From NCBI RefSeq assembly GCF_001424405.1, contig NZ_LMPS01000004.1, forward strand, positions 802,537 through 866,536: a stretch of DNA of 64,000 nucleotides. Reading direction: 5' to 3'. Shown one piece after another: positions 9,132 to 18,591 of the stretch. This DNA comes from Dyadobacter sp. Leaf189 (GTDB taxonomy: Bacteria; Bacteroidota; Bacteroidia; Cytophagales; Spirosomataceae). The position numbers were made by a program, and so were the translations under genes. How positions within the stretch are numbered: position 1 is the first letter of the stretch; every line of letters begins with the position of its first letter. The notes under the pieces were generated by a model. The model saw only the letters and a program-made list of their open reading frames with translations. It did not search any database and was not told where the DNA came from.

Positions 9132-9932
9132 TCACTCCCCCAGCGCTTCCCAATCCTCGCCCTCGTGCAGGAATACATTGTAATCCACAAAACCCCTGAT
9201 CCCGTCGGCCCAGCCTTTTTCGCTGTGTTGCCAGAACAGCACCTGCGCGTCGCGTGAGAGGTCGCCGATGTCGGTGCGTGAATAGCCTGCCAGCCACAGC
9301 GGATAATCGTCAAAGTTGCCAGCAATATATTTTTTGTAAAAATGCTCGTTGACGTAAATGATCGGACGCACGCCATAATGCGCTTCAATTTGTGTCAACC
9401 AGTTTTGTACGCCTTTTATGATGATATCGTCCGGGCGGCCTGCATGCGTTTCCAGGTCGAGCACAGGAGGTAAGTCGCCGGGTTCCATCAGCACCTGCCC
9501 GATAAAGTTTTGTACCTGCCGGTCGGACATAACACGGGGATTGTAAAAATGGTAAGCCCCGCGCTTCATTCCCACGCGCCTTGCTTCTGTCCAGTTGCGT
9601 TTAAATTGTCGGTCGAGATGCGTCGCGCCTTCTGTGGCTTTGATATACACAAAATCAATCCCCACTTCGCCCGATCGGGTAGCTTTGAGCTTGTCCCAGT
9701 TGATCCTGGCATTATGATGCGATACATCGATGCCATGAATTGCGTAACGCATCGGTAAGCGTATACCAAACTTGCTGACAAACTCCCATTGGTTTTCATC
9801 CTTGCTATCGCGCCACCAAATGATCCCGATGATCAGTAAAGCCACTCCGGCAATGATCGCCCAACCTTTCGGCGGAAGTGGTTTGAGGTAATTTGTTTTA
9901 CTGACCGCAGTCTTAACTTTCCTTTTTGCCAT
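9132..9932 (-). CDS. Membrane-anchored GH25 family lysozyme
   Basis: A 266-residue protein with a basic N-terminus, one transmembrane helix (about residues 23-40, ending IIWW) and a glycoside hydrolase family 25 domain. GH25 landmarks are HGIDVSHHN with Asp69, VYIKATEG, RGAYHFYNP and PVLDLET with the Asp and Glu of the active site (about 159-161). The family cuts the beta-1,4 bond between N-acetylmuramic acid and N-acetylglucosamine. The N-terminal anchor places the domain in the periplasm, suggesting a cell wall remodelling role and not a phage lysin; no phage genes are near. Confidence 0.9.
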   Translation of the reverse strand: MAKRKVKTAVSKTNYLKPLPPKGWAIIAGVALLIIGIIWWRDSKDENQWEFVSKFGIRLPMRYAIHGIDVSHHNARINWDKLKATRSGEVGIDFVYIKATEGATHLDRQFKRNWTEARRVGMKRGAYHFYNPRVMSDRQVQNFIGQVLMEPGDLPPVLDLETHAGRPDDIIIKGVQNWLTQIEAHYGVRPIIYVNEHFYKKYIAGNFDDYPLWLAGYSRTDIGDLSRDAQVLFWQHSEKGWADGIRGFVDYNVFLHEGEDWEALGE

Positions 9933-10033
9933 ACCGTGTAAAAATACGAAAGTTCAGTATTACCCGCTTCCGACCATTCATTTTCGCCAGTAACCATTCA
10001 TGTACTTTGCAATACATAGTACCTGTTGTCACC

Positions 10034-10041
10034 TATCTTTG
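10034..10041 (+). promoter_or_regulatory. Promoter -7 box TATCTTTG
   Basis: An exact match to the Bacteroidota -7 consensus TAnnTTTG, about 50 bp before the start of the small secreted protein gene. No -33 TTTG at the ideal distance; a TTTG lies 24 bp upstream. Confidence 0.5.
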
Positions 10042-10091
10042 TTATGTCCATCAGGGACAACAAGAGAAGAACCTTTAAACATCTGTTAGCC

Positions 10092-10469
10092 ATGAAAAAC
10101 TTACTTAAAACAATCGCCTTCGCAGTAGCTTTCACTGTAGTATTCGTTTCAAATACTTTTGCCGACGACAAAGAAACCAAGAAAGCAACTTTTGGTACCG
10201 GCATTTTTGCTTCAAAATCCGGAAAGATCCATATCAACCTGGATAAATACACAGATCATAATGCGGTGATTCTTGTGACTGATCAAAAAGGTACTGTGAT
10301 TTACAGAGAGGTAGTCGGCAAAAACGTTTCGAAATTCAGAAAAGCCCTGAATGTTGAAGATTTGCCAAATGGAGAATATACCATTGATGTATGCGGAAAA
10401 GATGGAAAAGTGACCCGCCACTTCCAATTGTCGGAACAACCAGCCGAACGTGCACTTGCCATTAAATAA
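10092..10469 (+). CDS. Small secreted protein, DUF3244-like, unknown function
   Basis: A 125-residue protein with a signal peptide (residues 1-24, cleavage after NTFA) and a single beta-rich domain containing the pattern GTVIYREVVGKN and LPNGEYTIDV. This resembles the small Ig-like modules seen in DUF3244 proteins and in T9SS sorting domains, but here it is the whole protein and lacks the terminal KxxK-type sorting tail. I chose ATG 10092 over an upstream start at 10026, because only it gives a proper signal peptide. It should be periplasmic or secreted. Confidence 0.75.
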   Translation: MKNLLKTIAFAVAFTVVFVSNTFADDKETKKATFGTGIFASKSGKIHINLDKYTDHNAVILVTDQKGTVIYREVVGKNVSKFRKALNVEDLPNGEYTIDVCGKDGKVTRHFQLSEQPAERALAIK

Positions 10470-10480
10470 GGTGGGTAGCA

Positions 10481-10530
10481 AAAAGCAGAAGCCCGGTACA
10501 ATCTAGGTTGTGCCGGGCTTCTGCTTTTAT
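10481..10530. terminator. Bidirectional intrinsic terminator
   Basis: A 17-bp near-perfect stem (AGCAGAAGCCCGGTACA at 10484-10500, complement at 10510-10526) flanked by A and T runs on both sides lies between the convergent small secreted protein gene and leuS. Confidence 0.85.
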
Positions 10531-10543
10531 CAATTATCGAAAC

Positions 10544-13429
10544 CTAGGTTACCACGTTCACGATACGCTTCGGCACCACGATCACTTTCTTGGCTGGTTT
10601 TCCTTCCATCCATTTCTGCACCGTTTCATTCGCCAATACTTCCTGCTCCACCTCCGCGCTTGGCGTGTCGAGCGGGAATGGGAGTGATATCCTCACTTTC
10701 CCATTGATTTGTACCGGGTATTCAAATACGGCGTCTGTCACGTGCTGCTGCTCCCATTTCGGGAAAGCTCCCTTTGAAACACCTCCGGCCTCGTTGCCCA
10801 ATGCAGCCCAAAGCTCCTCGGCAATGTGCGGGGCATAGGGGGAAATCAGCACAATCAGCTCCTGCAAAACGGCTTTACTCTGACATTTCAGACTGCTTAG
10901 TTCATTTACGCAAACCATAAATGCACTTACGCCGGTGTTGAATGAGAAGTTTTCAATATCCTCTTCAATCTTCTTGATCGTTTTGTGAAGGATCTTCAAC
11001 TCTTCCGGTTTCGCCGGAATATCTTTCACAAGGAACTGTCCATTGTCATTGTAAAACAGCCTCCACAACTTCCTGATAAATCGGTAAGTACCGTCAATTC
11101 CATTCGTATTCCAAGGTTTGGCCTGGTCAAGCGGCCCGAGGAACATTTCGTAAAGCCGCAAAGTATCCGCTCCGTATTTATCTACAATATCATCGGGGTT
11201 AACGACATTGAATTTGGATTTGGACATTTTCTCCACTTCCACGCCGCACACATATTTGCCGTCTTCCAGGATGAAAACAGCATTTTCAGCGCCGATATCT
11301 GCCCGCGTCGCTTTGAACCTTTCAATATCCAGCACGTCACTCTGCACGATATTTACATCCACATGCAAAGCAGATACTTCATATTGGTCCTTCAAGCCCG
11401 CGCTGACAAAAGTCGGGTTCTTATAATCATCACTTTTTACCCGGTACACAAAATTGCTGCGTCCCTGGATCATTCCCTGGTTGATCAGCTTCTTAAATGG
11501 CTCTTCCTGGGGCACATAACCTTTGTCTTTCAGGAATTTATTCCAAAAGCGGCTATACAATAAGTGGCCGGTCGCGTGCTCGGTTCCGCCCACGTACAAA
11601 TCCACATTCTGCCAGTAATCGATCGCCTCCCTGGAAGCAAATGCAGATTCGTTCTTAGGGTCCATATACCGGTACCAATACCAGCTGCTACCCGCCCAGC
11701 CCGGCATTGTGCTCAGCTCATACGCATTACCCGATCCGTGCATCCAGTCCTGCGCGCGACCGAGCGGCGGCTCGCCCGACTCGGTAGGCAGGTATTTATC
11801 TACATCCGGCAAATTCAATGGAAGCTCACTCTCGTCCATCAGGTAAGGTAATGGCGTTCCGTCACTGCTGTTTTTGTAAAAAACGGGCACGGGTTCCCCC
11901 CAGTAGCGCTGGCGGCTGAAAACCGCATCGCGCAATCTGTAATTGATCTTTCCTTTACCTAAGCCTTTTTCTTCCAGCCACTGGATCAACACTTTATTTG
12001 CTTCATGGAATGTAAGCCCGTTGATGATCCCAGAGTTGATATATCTACCTTCTTTGGTATTGTCCGCCTGTGTTTCAATGTCTTTCTGAGCGTCCAGGAT
12101 TGGCACAATGGGCAGATCAAAATGCTTTGCAAAGTTCCAGTCACGCTGGTCACCGGAAGGTACCGCCATTACTGCGCCGGTTCCGTAACCTGCCAAAACA
12201 TAATCAGCAATGTAAACAGGCACCTTTTCGCCGCTGAACGGATTGATCACGTAAGCACCGGTAAATGCACCAGAGACCGTTTTCACATCCGACATTCTGT
12301 CCCGCTCCGACTTCTTCTGCGTCATCGCAATGTAAGCATCGATATCAGCCCGCTGCTCCGGAGTCGTAATCTGGTCCACCAGCTCATGCTCCGGCGCAAT
12401 CACCATAAAAGTAACCCCGTAAATAGTGTCGACTCTTGTGGTGAAGACTTCTATGAAGGAGGAAGGGGAGGAAAGGGAAGAAGGGGACGAAGGATTTGTC
12501 CCTACTCCATCTTCCCTTTCCTCCATCCTCCCTTTATTCCCTTTATCAAACAGTTCAAACCTGACCAACGCACCTACCGACCTTCCGATCCAGTTGCGTT
12601 GCTGCTCTTTCAGTGAATCTGTCCATTCTACGGTATCCAGACCGTCGAGCAAGCGCTGCGAGTATGCAGTAATGCGCATCATCCATTGGCGCATTGATTT
12701 CTGTACTACCGGGAATCCGCCTCTTTCGGAAACCCCGTCTTTTACTTCATCATTCGACAATACAGAACCTAATCCCGCACACCAGTTAACGGTAGCGTCG
12801 GCCACGTAGGTCAGTCTGTATTTCAATGTCATTTTATATTGCTCCTCTTCCGACCAAGCATTCCATTCTGCTGCGGTAAATGAAGGGGTATCTTCGTCAC
12901 AAGGTGCATTGACGCTGCTGTTACCTGACTGGCTAAACTGCTCCGTCAAAGTATCGATCGATTCGGCTTGATCCGTATCGTTGTTGTACCAGCTGTTAAA
13001 AAGTTCGCGGAAGATCCATTGTGTCCATTTATAATAGGACGGATCAGAAGTACGCACTTCGCGGCTCCAGTCGTAGCTTAGTCCCAGGTTTCTCAGCTGC
13101 TCAATGTACCGGGCAATGTTTTGTTCGGTAGTAATTGCAGGATGCTGGCCCGTCTGGATCGCATATTGTTCCGCGGGCAAGCCGAAGCTGTCAAATCCCA
13201 TCGGATGCAGCACGTTAAAGCCTTTCAGCCGCTTGTAGCGCGAGTAGATATCAGAAGCGATATACCCCAGCGGGTGTCCCACGTGCAGACCAGCTCCCGA
13301 TGGATACGGAAACATATCCAGCACATAAAACTTGGGCTGCTCTGCGTTATTTGAAACCTTGTAGGTTTCATTGGCCTGCCAGTATTGCTGCCACTTCTGT
13401 TCTATTTCCCTATGGCTATATTCACTCAT
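10544..13429 (-). CDS. leuS: Leucyl-tRNA synthetase with in-frame palindromic insertion
   Basis: A 961-residue class I synthetase charging tRNA-Leu. The HIGH motif is HVGH (49-52) in [16 protein letters not shown] and the KMSKS motif is in [14 protein letters not shown]. The CP1 editing domain and C-terminal anticodon-binding domain are present. I chose ATG 13429 ([13 protein letters not shown]); a 35-residue upstream extension is not family-like. An unusual segment at about residues 297-324 ([12 protein letters not shown] then a Ser-Pro-rich run) separates FELFDK from [10 protein letters not shown]; its DNA is a palindromic element (see 12461-12530). It lies at the entry to the editing domain, where the normal protein has a short hairpin. 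Confidence 0.97.
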   Translation of the reverse strand: MSEYSHREIEQKWQQYWQANETYKVSNNAEQPKFYVLDMFPYPSGAGLHVGHPLGYIASDIYSRYKRLKGFNVLHPMGFDSFGLPAEQYAIQTGQHPAITTEQNIARYIEQLRNLGLSYDWSREVRTSDPSYYKWTQWIFRELFNSWYNNDTDQAESIDTLTEQFSQSGNSSVNAPCDEDTPSFTAAEWNAWSEEEQYKMTLKYRLTYVADATVNWCAGLGSVLSNDEVKDGVSERGGFPVVQKSMRQWMMRITAYSQRLLDGLDTVEWTDSLKEQQRNWIGRSVGALVRFELFDKGNKGRMEEREDGVGTNPSSPSSLSSPSSFIEVFTTRVDTIYGVTFMVIAPEHELVDQITTPEQRADIDAYIAMTQKKSERDRMSDVKTVSGAFTGAYVINPFSGEKVPVYIADYVLAGYGTGAVMAVPSGDQRDWNFAKHFDLPIVPILDAQKDIETQADNTKEGRYINSGIINGLTFHEANKVLIQWLEEKGLGKGKINYRLRDAVFSRQRYWGEPVPVFYKNSSDGTPLPYLMDESELPLNLPDVDKYLPTESGEPPLGRAQDWMHGSGNAYELSTMPGWAGSSWYWYRYMDPKNESAFASREAIDYWQNVDLYVGGTEHATGHLLYSRFWNKFLKDKGYVPQEEPFKKLINQGMIQGRSNFVYRVKSDDYKNPTFVSAGLKDQYEVSALHVDVNIVQSDVLDIERFKATRADIGAENAVFILEDGKYVCGVEVEKMSKSKFNVVNPDDIVDKYGADTLRLYEMFLGPLDQAKPWNTNGIDGTYRFIRKLWRLFYNDNGQFLVKDIPAKPEELKILHKTIKKIEEDIENFSFNTGVSAFMVCVNELSSLKCQSKAVLQELIVLISPYAPHIAEELWAALGNEAGGVSKGAFPKWEQQHVTDAVFEYPVQINGKVRISLPFPLDTPSAEVEQEVLANETVQKWMEGKPAKKVIVVPKRIVNVVT
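12461..12530. repeat. Palindromic element inside leuS
   Basis: A perfect 15-bp inverted repeat (GGAGGAAAGGGAAGA at 12467-12481 and its complement at 12510-12524) encloses a smaller GGGAC/GTCCC stem (12484-12488 and 12498-12502). The similarity of the arms extends imperfectly outward. The element is read through in frame by leuS and adds an acidic half followed by a Ser-Pro half, about 25-28 residues. It resembles an intergenic palindromic repeat that has entered a coding region. Confidence 0.8.
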
Positions 13430-13531
13430 AATGATTGATTTAAATGCATTCCGGGGCTTCGATACATTCAGCGCAGGGAATGTTTTCCTTAAAGGAAGGT
13501 GACTTATGTTAACTGATTTCTGATCAAACCG

Positions 13532-13539
13532 CAAAAATA
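13532..13539 (-). promoter_or_regulatory. Promoter -7 box TATTTTTG for leuS
   Basis: Exact TAnnTTTG on the minus strand, about 105 bp upstream of the leuS ATG. The long leader may hold regulatory sequence but no clear T-box or riboswitch fold was seen. Confidence 0.45.
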
Positions 13540-13717
13540 GGCTTTTTGCTTGTATTCACTTTGCTAAATCCTGCATTAACCTGCTAAAAAGAGCCGCCTC
13601 AGCTGGCGTCTGGGGAATCTGCTGCCCAATAAAAGCGAAGATCCATGCTTGAAAACCCGGCACAGGTTTTTACAGAAAAACAGTGTTCATCATTAAAAAC
13701 CAAAAACTACAAATACA

Positions 13718-14389
13718 ATGAAAAACATGTTTATTGTGCTGTGTGCACTCTGCATAAGCTATTCCGCATCGGCTCAATACGACCCGGCTTTCCGGTTCGG
13801 GATTAAGGCAGGAGCTAATCTGTCGAATATCAATGGAAGCAATGATTTGTCACTGAATTCAGGTGGAAACGCATTTAATTTTAAAGATAATGACAACCGC
13901 TCTCTCGGCTTTGTAGGTGGTGTATTTTTCCGGTTTGGTAAAAATGTATATATCCAGCCGGAATTCCTTTTGTCTCAAAAAGGTGGAAGATTTAATGTAT
14001 ACGAAGACGGTGTTCAGAATTCTGACGGAAAAGTAGATGTACGTTTTTCTAACCTGGATGTACCGGTTCTTTTCGGTGTGCGTATTGCCCGTTTTTTCAG
14101 GATCAATGTGGGTCCGATGGCTTCATTAAGATTGAACAGCAACGGAAAGCTGGGTGATTCTTTTGACGATGTTACCGGCAGCAACTCAGAAGCGGAATTC
14201 AAAAACCGCCTTGCTTACGGTTACCAGGCTGGTGTAGGCTTTGACTTCGGTCGCCTGAGCCTTGATGTTCGTTACGAAGGAAACTTCACCGAAGTAGTGA
14301 ACGTCAATTTCAACAACAGCACTACTGCGTCGCAGTTTGGCAAAAAAGGGAATTTGTTCCAGGCTACACTGGGCTTCTCTATCTTGTAA
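13718..14389 (+). CDS. Outer membrane beta-barrel protein (PorT/OmpA-like barrel)
   Basis: A 223-residue protein with a signal peptide (cleavage after SASA, mature QYDPAFRFG) and repeated amphipathic strands such as RFGIKAGANLSNI, LGFVGGVFFRFG and ISIL at the end. This is the outer membrane beta-barrel domain (OMP_b-brl_2) common in Bacteroidota, with about eight strands. The specific function is unknown. It is a single-gene unit followed by a terminator. Confidence 0.85.
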   Translation: MKNMFIVLCALCISYSASAQYDPAFRFGIKAGANLSNINGSNDLSLNSGGNAFNFKDNDNRSLGFVGGVFFRFGKNVYIQPEFLLSQKGGRFNVYEDGVQNSDGKVDVRFSNLDVPVLFGVRIARFFRINVGPMASLRLNSNGKLGDSFDDVTGSNSEAEFKNRLAYGYQAGVGFDFGRLSLDVRYEGNFTEVVNVNFNNSTTASQFGKKGNLFQATLGFSIL

Positions 14390-14412
14390 AAAACGCAAAA
14401 TCCAAGTCACTC

Positions 14413-14450
14413 AAAACGGGATCTGTCAACGATGGATCCCGTTTTTATTT
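14413..14450 (+). terminator. Intrinsic terminator
   Basis: An 11-bp stem AAAACGGGATC/GATCCCGTTTT followed by TTTATTTAT, 24 bp after the stop of the beta-barrel gene. Confidence 0.85.
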
Positions 14451-14492
14451 ATACAAAATGCGATGTGAATGCAATGCGAAGTCCGGGATTTC

Positions 14493-14500
14493 TACTTTTG
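14493..14500 (+). promoter_or_regulatory. Promoter -7 box TACTTTTG
   Basis: Exact TAnnTTTG match 66 bp upstream of the GTG start of the regulator gene. Confidence 0.5.
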
Positions 14501-14566
14501 TATTTCTTTAATTAAATTGCCTGAACGCGAAACCCTTTTTGATTCGGGCCTTTTCTATCCAAAATA

Positions 14567-16057
14567 GTGGCGATAAACACAGATAATGTCAGGTTGGTTT
14601 TTGGATTGAAGCTGAAACAGCTGCGGCTCGATAAAGGCATGTCGCTCAGTGAGCTATCATCAAAATCGGGACTTTCCATTTCTTACATCAATGAGATTGA
14701 GAAAGGAAAAAAATATCCGAAGTCGGATAAGATCCTGGCACTTGCACGCGCTATTGATGTAGACTACGATACGCTGGTCTCCCTCAAACTGAGCAAAAGG
14801 CTGGAACCGATCTCCGACCTGCTCAGCTCCAACATACTGACCGAGCTCCCGCTCGAACTTTTCGGGATTGACCCGGCGAATCTGCTTGAAATCCTCTCCG
14901 ACGCGCCCATGAAGATCAGTGCCTTCGTAGGTACGCTGATCGAAATCGCGCGTAATTATAATATGTCGATCGAGAAATTCTATTTCTCTGCATTGCGGAC
15001 CTATCAGGAAATGCACGACAATTATTTTGAAGATATCGAGACGGAAGCAGAGCGTTTCCTGGAAGCTTATAACGTGGCGCCTGAAAAACTACTAAGTGAA
15101 AAAGACCTCGCCGACATACTGATCACCCGCTTCAATTACACCATTGAAACGATCAACGAACGCGTTAATCCTGAATTTTCTACTGTTCGCTCGCTGACAA
15201 TCACGAACCCACTCGGTAACCGTTTGCTGATGAATGTGCATTTATCTTCCGTCCAGCGCGCGTTTATTTACGGTCGTGAAATCGGGTACCTCACACTCGG
15301 ACTAAAAAACAGGCTGCACACCACTGCATTGGTCGAAGCGGAATCTTTCGAACAGCTGCTGAACAACTTCAAAGCCTCCTATTTTGCCAGCGCGATTATT
15401 ATCAAGCGGAGTTTGCTTGTACCCGCGATTACCCGCTTTTTTGAGCAAAAAACCTGGCAGCCCGAACAGTTGATCCAGCTGATACAGGATTTCAACACCA
15501 CTCCCGAATCATTTTGCTACCGGCTGAGCAATGTACTGCCGAGATACTTTGGCATTAACCAGATCTTCTTTTCGCGTTTCAATAATTTCGTGGGTCAGAA
15601 CGTGTTCGATATGACGAAGGAAATGCATATTTCCAGAAAACACTATCCGCACACAGTTCGCGACGAGCATTACTGCCGGCGGTGGGTTGCATTGACGATC
15701 CTGAATGATCTGGCTGATAACATCAGGAGTAAGGAACCGCCCCGGGTACTCTGCAAGGCGCAGAAATCCACCTATGTCGATACGCAGGACGAGTACCTGG
15801 TGATCAGCTTCGCGCAGCCCATGTCGCCCACGCCGAACCTGAATGTAAGTGTTTCAATGGGCATTTACCTCGACGCGCAAACACGCGAAAAGCTGGCCTT
15901 CCTCGACGACCCGAACCTACCTTCACGGGAAGTAAATCAAACGTGCGAAAGATGCTCGCTCTTCGATTGCCGCGAGCGTATCGCTGCCCCGATCATTCTG
16001 CAGAAAAAGCATAAAAACGAAGCATTGCGGAAAGCTTTGAAAAAGATAATACCTTAA
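14567..16057 (+). CDS. XRE-family regulator, ScfR/RamB-like, with degenerate metallopeptidase domain
   Basis: A 496-residue cytosolic regulator. The N-terminus is an XRE helix-turn-helix (about 10-65; KQLRLDKGMSLSELSSKSG, SYINEIEKGKKYP). The middle corresponds to the ImmA/IrrE-like domain (DUF955), but the expected zinc motif HExxH reads REIGY. The C-terminal part has the Cys cluster CERCSLFDCRER typical of the DUF2083 domain. Known relatives (RamB, ScfR, MceR) control acetate, propionate and glyoxylate metabolism and respond to acyl-CoA. The start is GTG at 14567. No target gene is evident next to it. The same architecture is widespread in Cytophagales. Confidence 0.85.
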   Translation: MAINTDNVRLVFGLKLKQLRLDKGMSLSELSSKSGLSISYINEIEKGKKYPKSDKILALARAIDVDYDTLVSLKLSKRLEPISDLLSSNILTELPLELFGIDPANLLEILSDAPMKISAFVGTLIEIARNYNMSIEKFYFSALRTYQEMHDNYFEDIETEAERFLEAYNVAPEKLLSEKDLADILITRFNYTIETINERVNPEFSTVRSLTITNPLGNRLLMNVHLSSVQRAFIYGREIGYLTLGLKNRLHTTALVEAESFEQLLNNFKASYFASAIIIKRSLLVPAITRFFEQKTWQPEQLIQLIQDFNTTPESFCYRLSNVLPRYFGINQIFFSRFNNFVGQNVFDMTKEMHISRKHYPHTVRDEHYCRRWVALTILNDLADNIRSKEPPRVLCKAQKSTYVDTQDEYLVISFAQPMSPTPNLNVSVSMGIYLDAQTREKLAFLDDPNLPSREVNQTCERCSLFDCRERIAAPIILQKKHKNEALRKALKKIIP

Positions 16058-16183
16058 AGCTTGTACTTGCAGCTTCACATAGGGGATTTTACCATTTGAA
16101 ATGTCTGATTAAGAGGAAACTTGTAATCAGATTAAAAATTTCTTAAAAAACGGGAAGGCAAAATCTACAAGTCACTGGTAAAC

Positions 16184-16191
16184 TATATTTG
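16184..16191 (+). promoter_or_regulatory. Promoter -7 box TATATTTG
   Basis: Exact TAnnTTTG match 21 bp before the ATG of the fatty acid hydroxylase gene, giving a very short leader. Confidence 0.55.
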
Positions 16192-16212
16192 TAATCATTT
16201 GGACACAATGCT

Positions 16213-17139
16213 ATGCCGGGCACTTATGACTTTGAGGATTTTCTGTTAAAGGTCTCCACTCCGTTCTATCTGCTTTTAATTGGCTTAGAGATTTTTCTCA
16301 CATACCGGCATTCCCGGCACGACCAACCTTCCCGGCCTGCTTACACTTTTAAAGATAGCCTCACAAATGCAATCCTGATGCTCCTCAACGGCGGCATTGA
16401 CCTGCTTTTCAGGGCGGTATATGTGGGTGTATTGATGTGGTTTTTCAACCGCGCATTGTTTCCGGGCATTGAAAATCCCTATCTGTACTGGATTTCGCTT
16501 TTCCTTCTTGAAGACCTCGCTTTTTACACTTTACATTACGTAGATCACCATTGCAGGCTTTTTTGGGCGGTACATGTAACCCACCATTCTTCCGAGCATT
16601 TCAACCTGACTACCGGTTTCAGGTCTTCGGTTTTCCAGCCGCTCTATCGCTTTATCTATTTTGTGCCGCTCGCCATTTTCGGCTTTGATCCGGCAGATAT
16701 CATCGTGATGTATTCACTGACGCAGATTTACGGGATCATTGTTCATACAGAGTACGTAAAAAAGCTGGGCTGGCTGGAATATATCCTCGTAACGCCTTCT
16801 CACCACCGCGTGCACCACGCTAGCAACATTCAGTATCTGGATAAAAACATGGGCATGTGCCTGATCATCTGGGATCACATTTTCGGTACATTTCAGGAGG
16901 AAATACCCGAAGTGCCGCCAAGGTACGGGTTGACCAAACCTGCCGCAAAAGAGAACATTACTGAAACCCTCTTTCACGAATGGAAAGAAATAGGGAATGA
17001 TTTAATGCTGCCCGTCGGACTGCCGGTAAAATTGAAGTACCTGCTAAAATCCCCCGGCTGGTCGCACAATGGGTCGCGGGAGACGAGTAAAGAGTTGCAA
17101 AGGAAAGTACGGGATCTGGAACCAGGCAAAACTATTTAA
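16213..17139 (+). CDS. Sterol desaturase / fatty acid hydroxylase family membrane protein
   Basis: A 308-residue integral membrane di-iron enzyme. The histidine motifs HYVDHH, HVTHHSSEHFN and SHHRVHHASN, plus several hydrophobic helices, define the FA_hydroxylase superfamily. Members hydroxylate or desaturate lipids, carotenoids or sterols using oxygen. In Bacteroidota the natural substrate is usually unknown; lipid hydroxylation is likely. The start ATG 16213 follows a strong -7 box. The C-terminal soluble tail is charged. Confidence 0.88.
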   Translation: MPGTYDFEDFLLKVSTPFYLLLIGLEIFLTYRHSRHDQPSRPAYTFKDSLTNAILMLLNGGIDLLFRAVYVGVLMWFFNRALFPGIENPYLYWISLFLLEDLAFYTLHYVDHHCRLFWAVHVTHHSSEHFNLTTGFRSSVFQPLYRFIYFVPLAIFGFDPADIIVMYSLTQIYGIIVHTEYVKKLGWLEYILVTPSHHRVHHASNIQYLDKNMGMCLIIWDHIFGTFQEEIPEVPPRYGLTKPAAKENITETLFHEWKEIGNDLMLPVGLPVKLKYLLKSPGWSHNGSRETSKELQRKVRDLEPGKTI

Positions 17140-17358
17140 ATGTGGTGGCATTGCTTGTGCGACCGGCAATTCACTACTCAGAGCCAGAGATTTTCCACTC
17201 GTGGCGACTCCCCACCTACCTTTAAATAACTACATCAAAGTACAGAATAGGTGCGTTGATTTTCTGCGGGAAATAAACGCTTACTTGCAGGTTCTCTGTA
17301 TCAATACACATTATAAGGATCAAATGAATACAAGATCTTTCTTAAAAATACAGCTGCC

Positions 17359-18569
17359 ATGCAAGTAAACCGAGTTCAATTCCTGGATGGATTTAGGTTT
17401 ATATTATCATTATGGGTGGTACTTGCACATTTCTATACACTTGTTGGTGGTGTCATGTTCATTCCGCTTCCCCGATTACTTGAGGGCTTCAATCGTCCTA
17501 TTATAGCTGTTTATGGATTTATGGCAATTACAGGTTTTTTGATGACCTATAATTATATGAGTCGCGAACACAAAGAACCAGTTAATCGTAAATCCACTTT
17601 TTTAAAGTTCTGGCTAAGAAGGCTTTTTAGACTTTATCCAGTTTACATTTTATTGCTCACAATAGCTTTTATCAGTTTCACTAAAAACGCGAAGGTGAAT
17701 GAAGAGAATTTAATATTTTTCACAGGAAGTAATGTGTCTCAGTGGGGTTTTGTCAGATCAGTGGCTCAACCGAGTATACCAGATTTCATTCACACATCTT
17801 ACTTGTCCACGGCCTTTTTCCTAGTTTCCATGACAGTATCCTGGGTGTAACTTGGAGCCTTTCCCTGGAAATGCAATTCTATTTTCTATTTCCTTTTATC
17901 TTCCTTTTTACTTTTGCTTACAAATCTTTACATCAGAAAAAACTAGTCCTCTTTTTATTGCTTTGTACCTTCCTGGCGGTTCTTTCTCCAAAGGTCTTCG
18001 ACTTTCTCACCACATATTTTTCTCTTCCTAAGTTCAAGCTACCCTCTATACTCACTTACACCATGCCCTTATTCTTGTTTGGGATGTTGTCAGCCGGGGT
18101 AAGATTGAACAAGATCAGTCCCGCTTATCTGGTTATCGCCATCATCATATTATTTTCGTTTCAAGCATTCCTTACTAATCTTGTCCTTGGAGTCTTCCTG
18201 CTATTACTGTTCTTAGACAAACTGGAACCATTTATTCCACCATTCATGCTGAGGATCTTTTCTTCTGCCAGATCTCTTATGTCTGGGAAACTGGCAGGAT
18301 ATGGAGCGGATATCTCCTATTCGCTTTACCTCATTCACACGTTGCTTATTGGATATATTTTACAGTTCACCATAAACTTTTTTAATAATCAATCTATATC
18401 CAAGCTTACGATTGCACTCGTCGCCCTGGCATTAACTCTTATCATTTGCTTCACAGTTTGCTACTTGATTTACCTGTTCATTGAAAAACCCTTTATCAAG
18501 CTGGGACGGAGCATAGTAGATAAGATAGTTGATAAAAAGAGGTCAACGGCACCGTCGTTGATAGAATAA
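17359..18569 (+). pseudogene. Acyltransferase 3 (OafA-like) gene with a frameshift
   Basis: Two overlapping frames encode the halves of one acyltransferase-3 membrane protein. The first (17359-17850) gives VQFLDGFRFILSLWVVLAHFYT, the usual first helix with the active-site His, and stops soon after the sequence leaves the family pattern. The second (useful from about 17820 to 18569) gives FHDSILGVTWSLSLEMQFY, the family's conserved middle, then more helices and a final SLYLIHTLL and IEKPF. One extra T in the run TTTTT at 17815-17819 would restore one 403-residue protein. It is either a recent mutation or a sequencing error. The family O-acylates surface polysaccharides. The gene is visibly more AT-rich than its neighbours. 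Confidence 0.85.
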
Positions 18570-18591
18570 ATCCAGCAGGTAAATGGCGTTC

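Noticed and set aside
9132..9932. Prophage endolysin
   Set aside because: The GH25 domain has a transmembrane anchor and no phage genes or attachment sites flank it.
10985..12809. Several plus-strand open frames of up to 200 codons opposite leuS
   Set aside because: They are antisense shadows of a confident leuS; their translations show no domain.
13430..13534. N-terminal 35-residue extension of LeuRS
   Set aside because: The ATG at 13429 gives the normal family N-terminus and the extension covers the leader and promoter region.
17742..17850. Programmed -1 frameshift joining the two acyltransferase frames
   Set aside because: The site C-TTT-TTC is not a strong slippery heptamer and no downstream pseudoknot was evident; a one-base deletion explains the data more simply.
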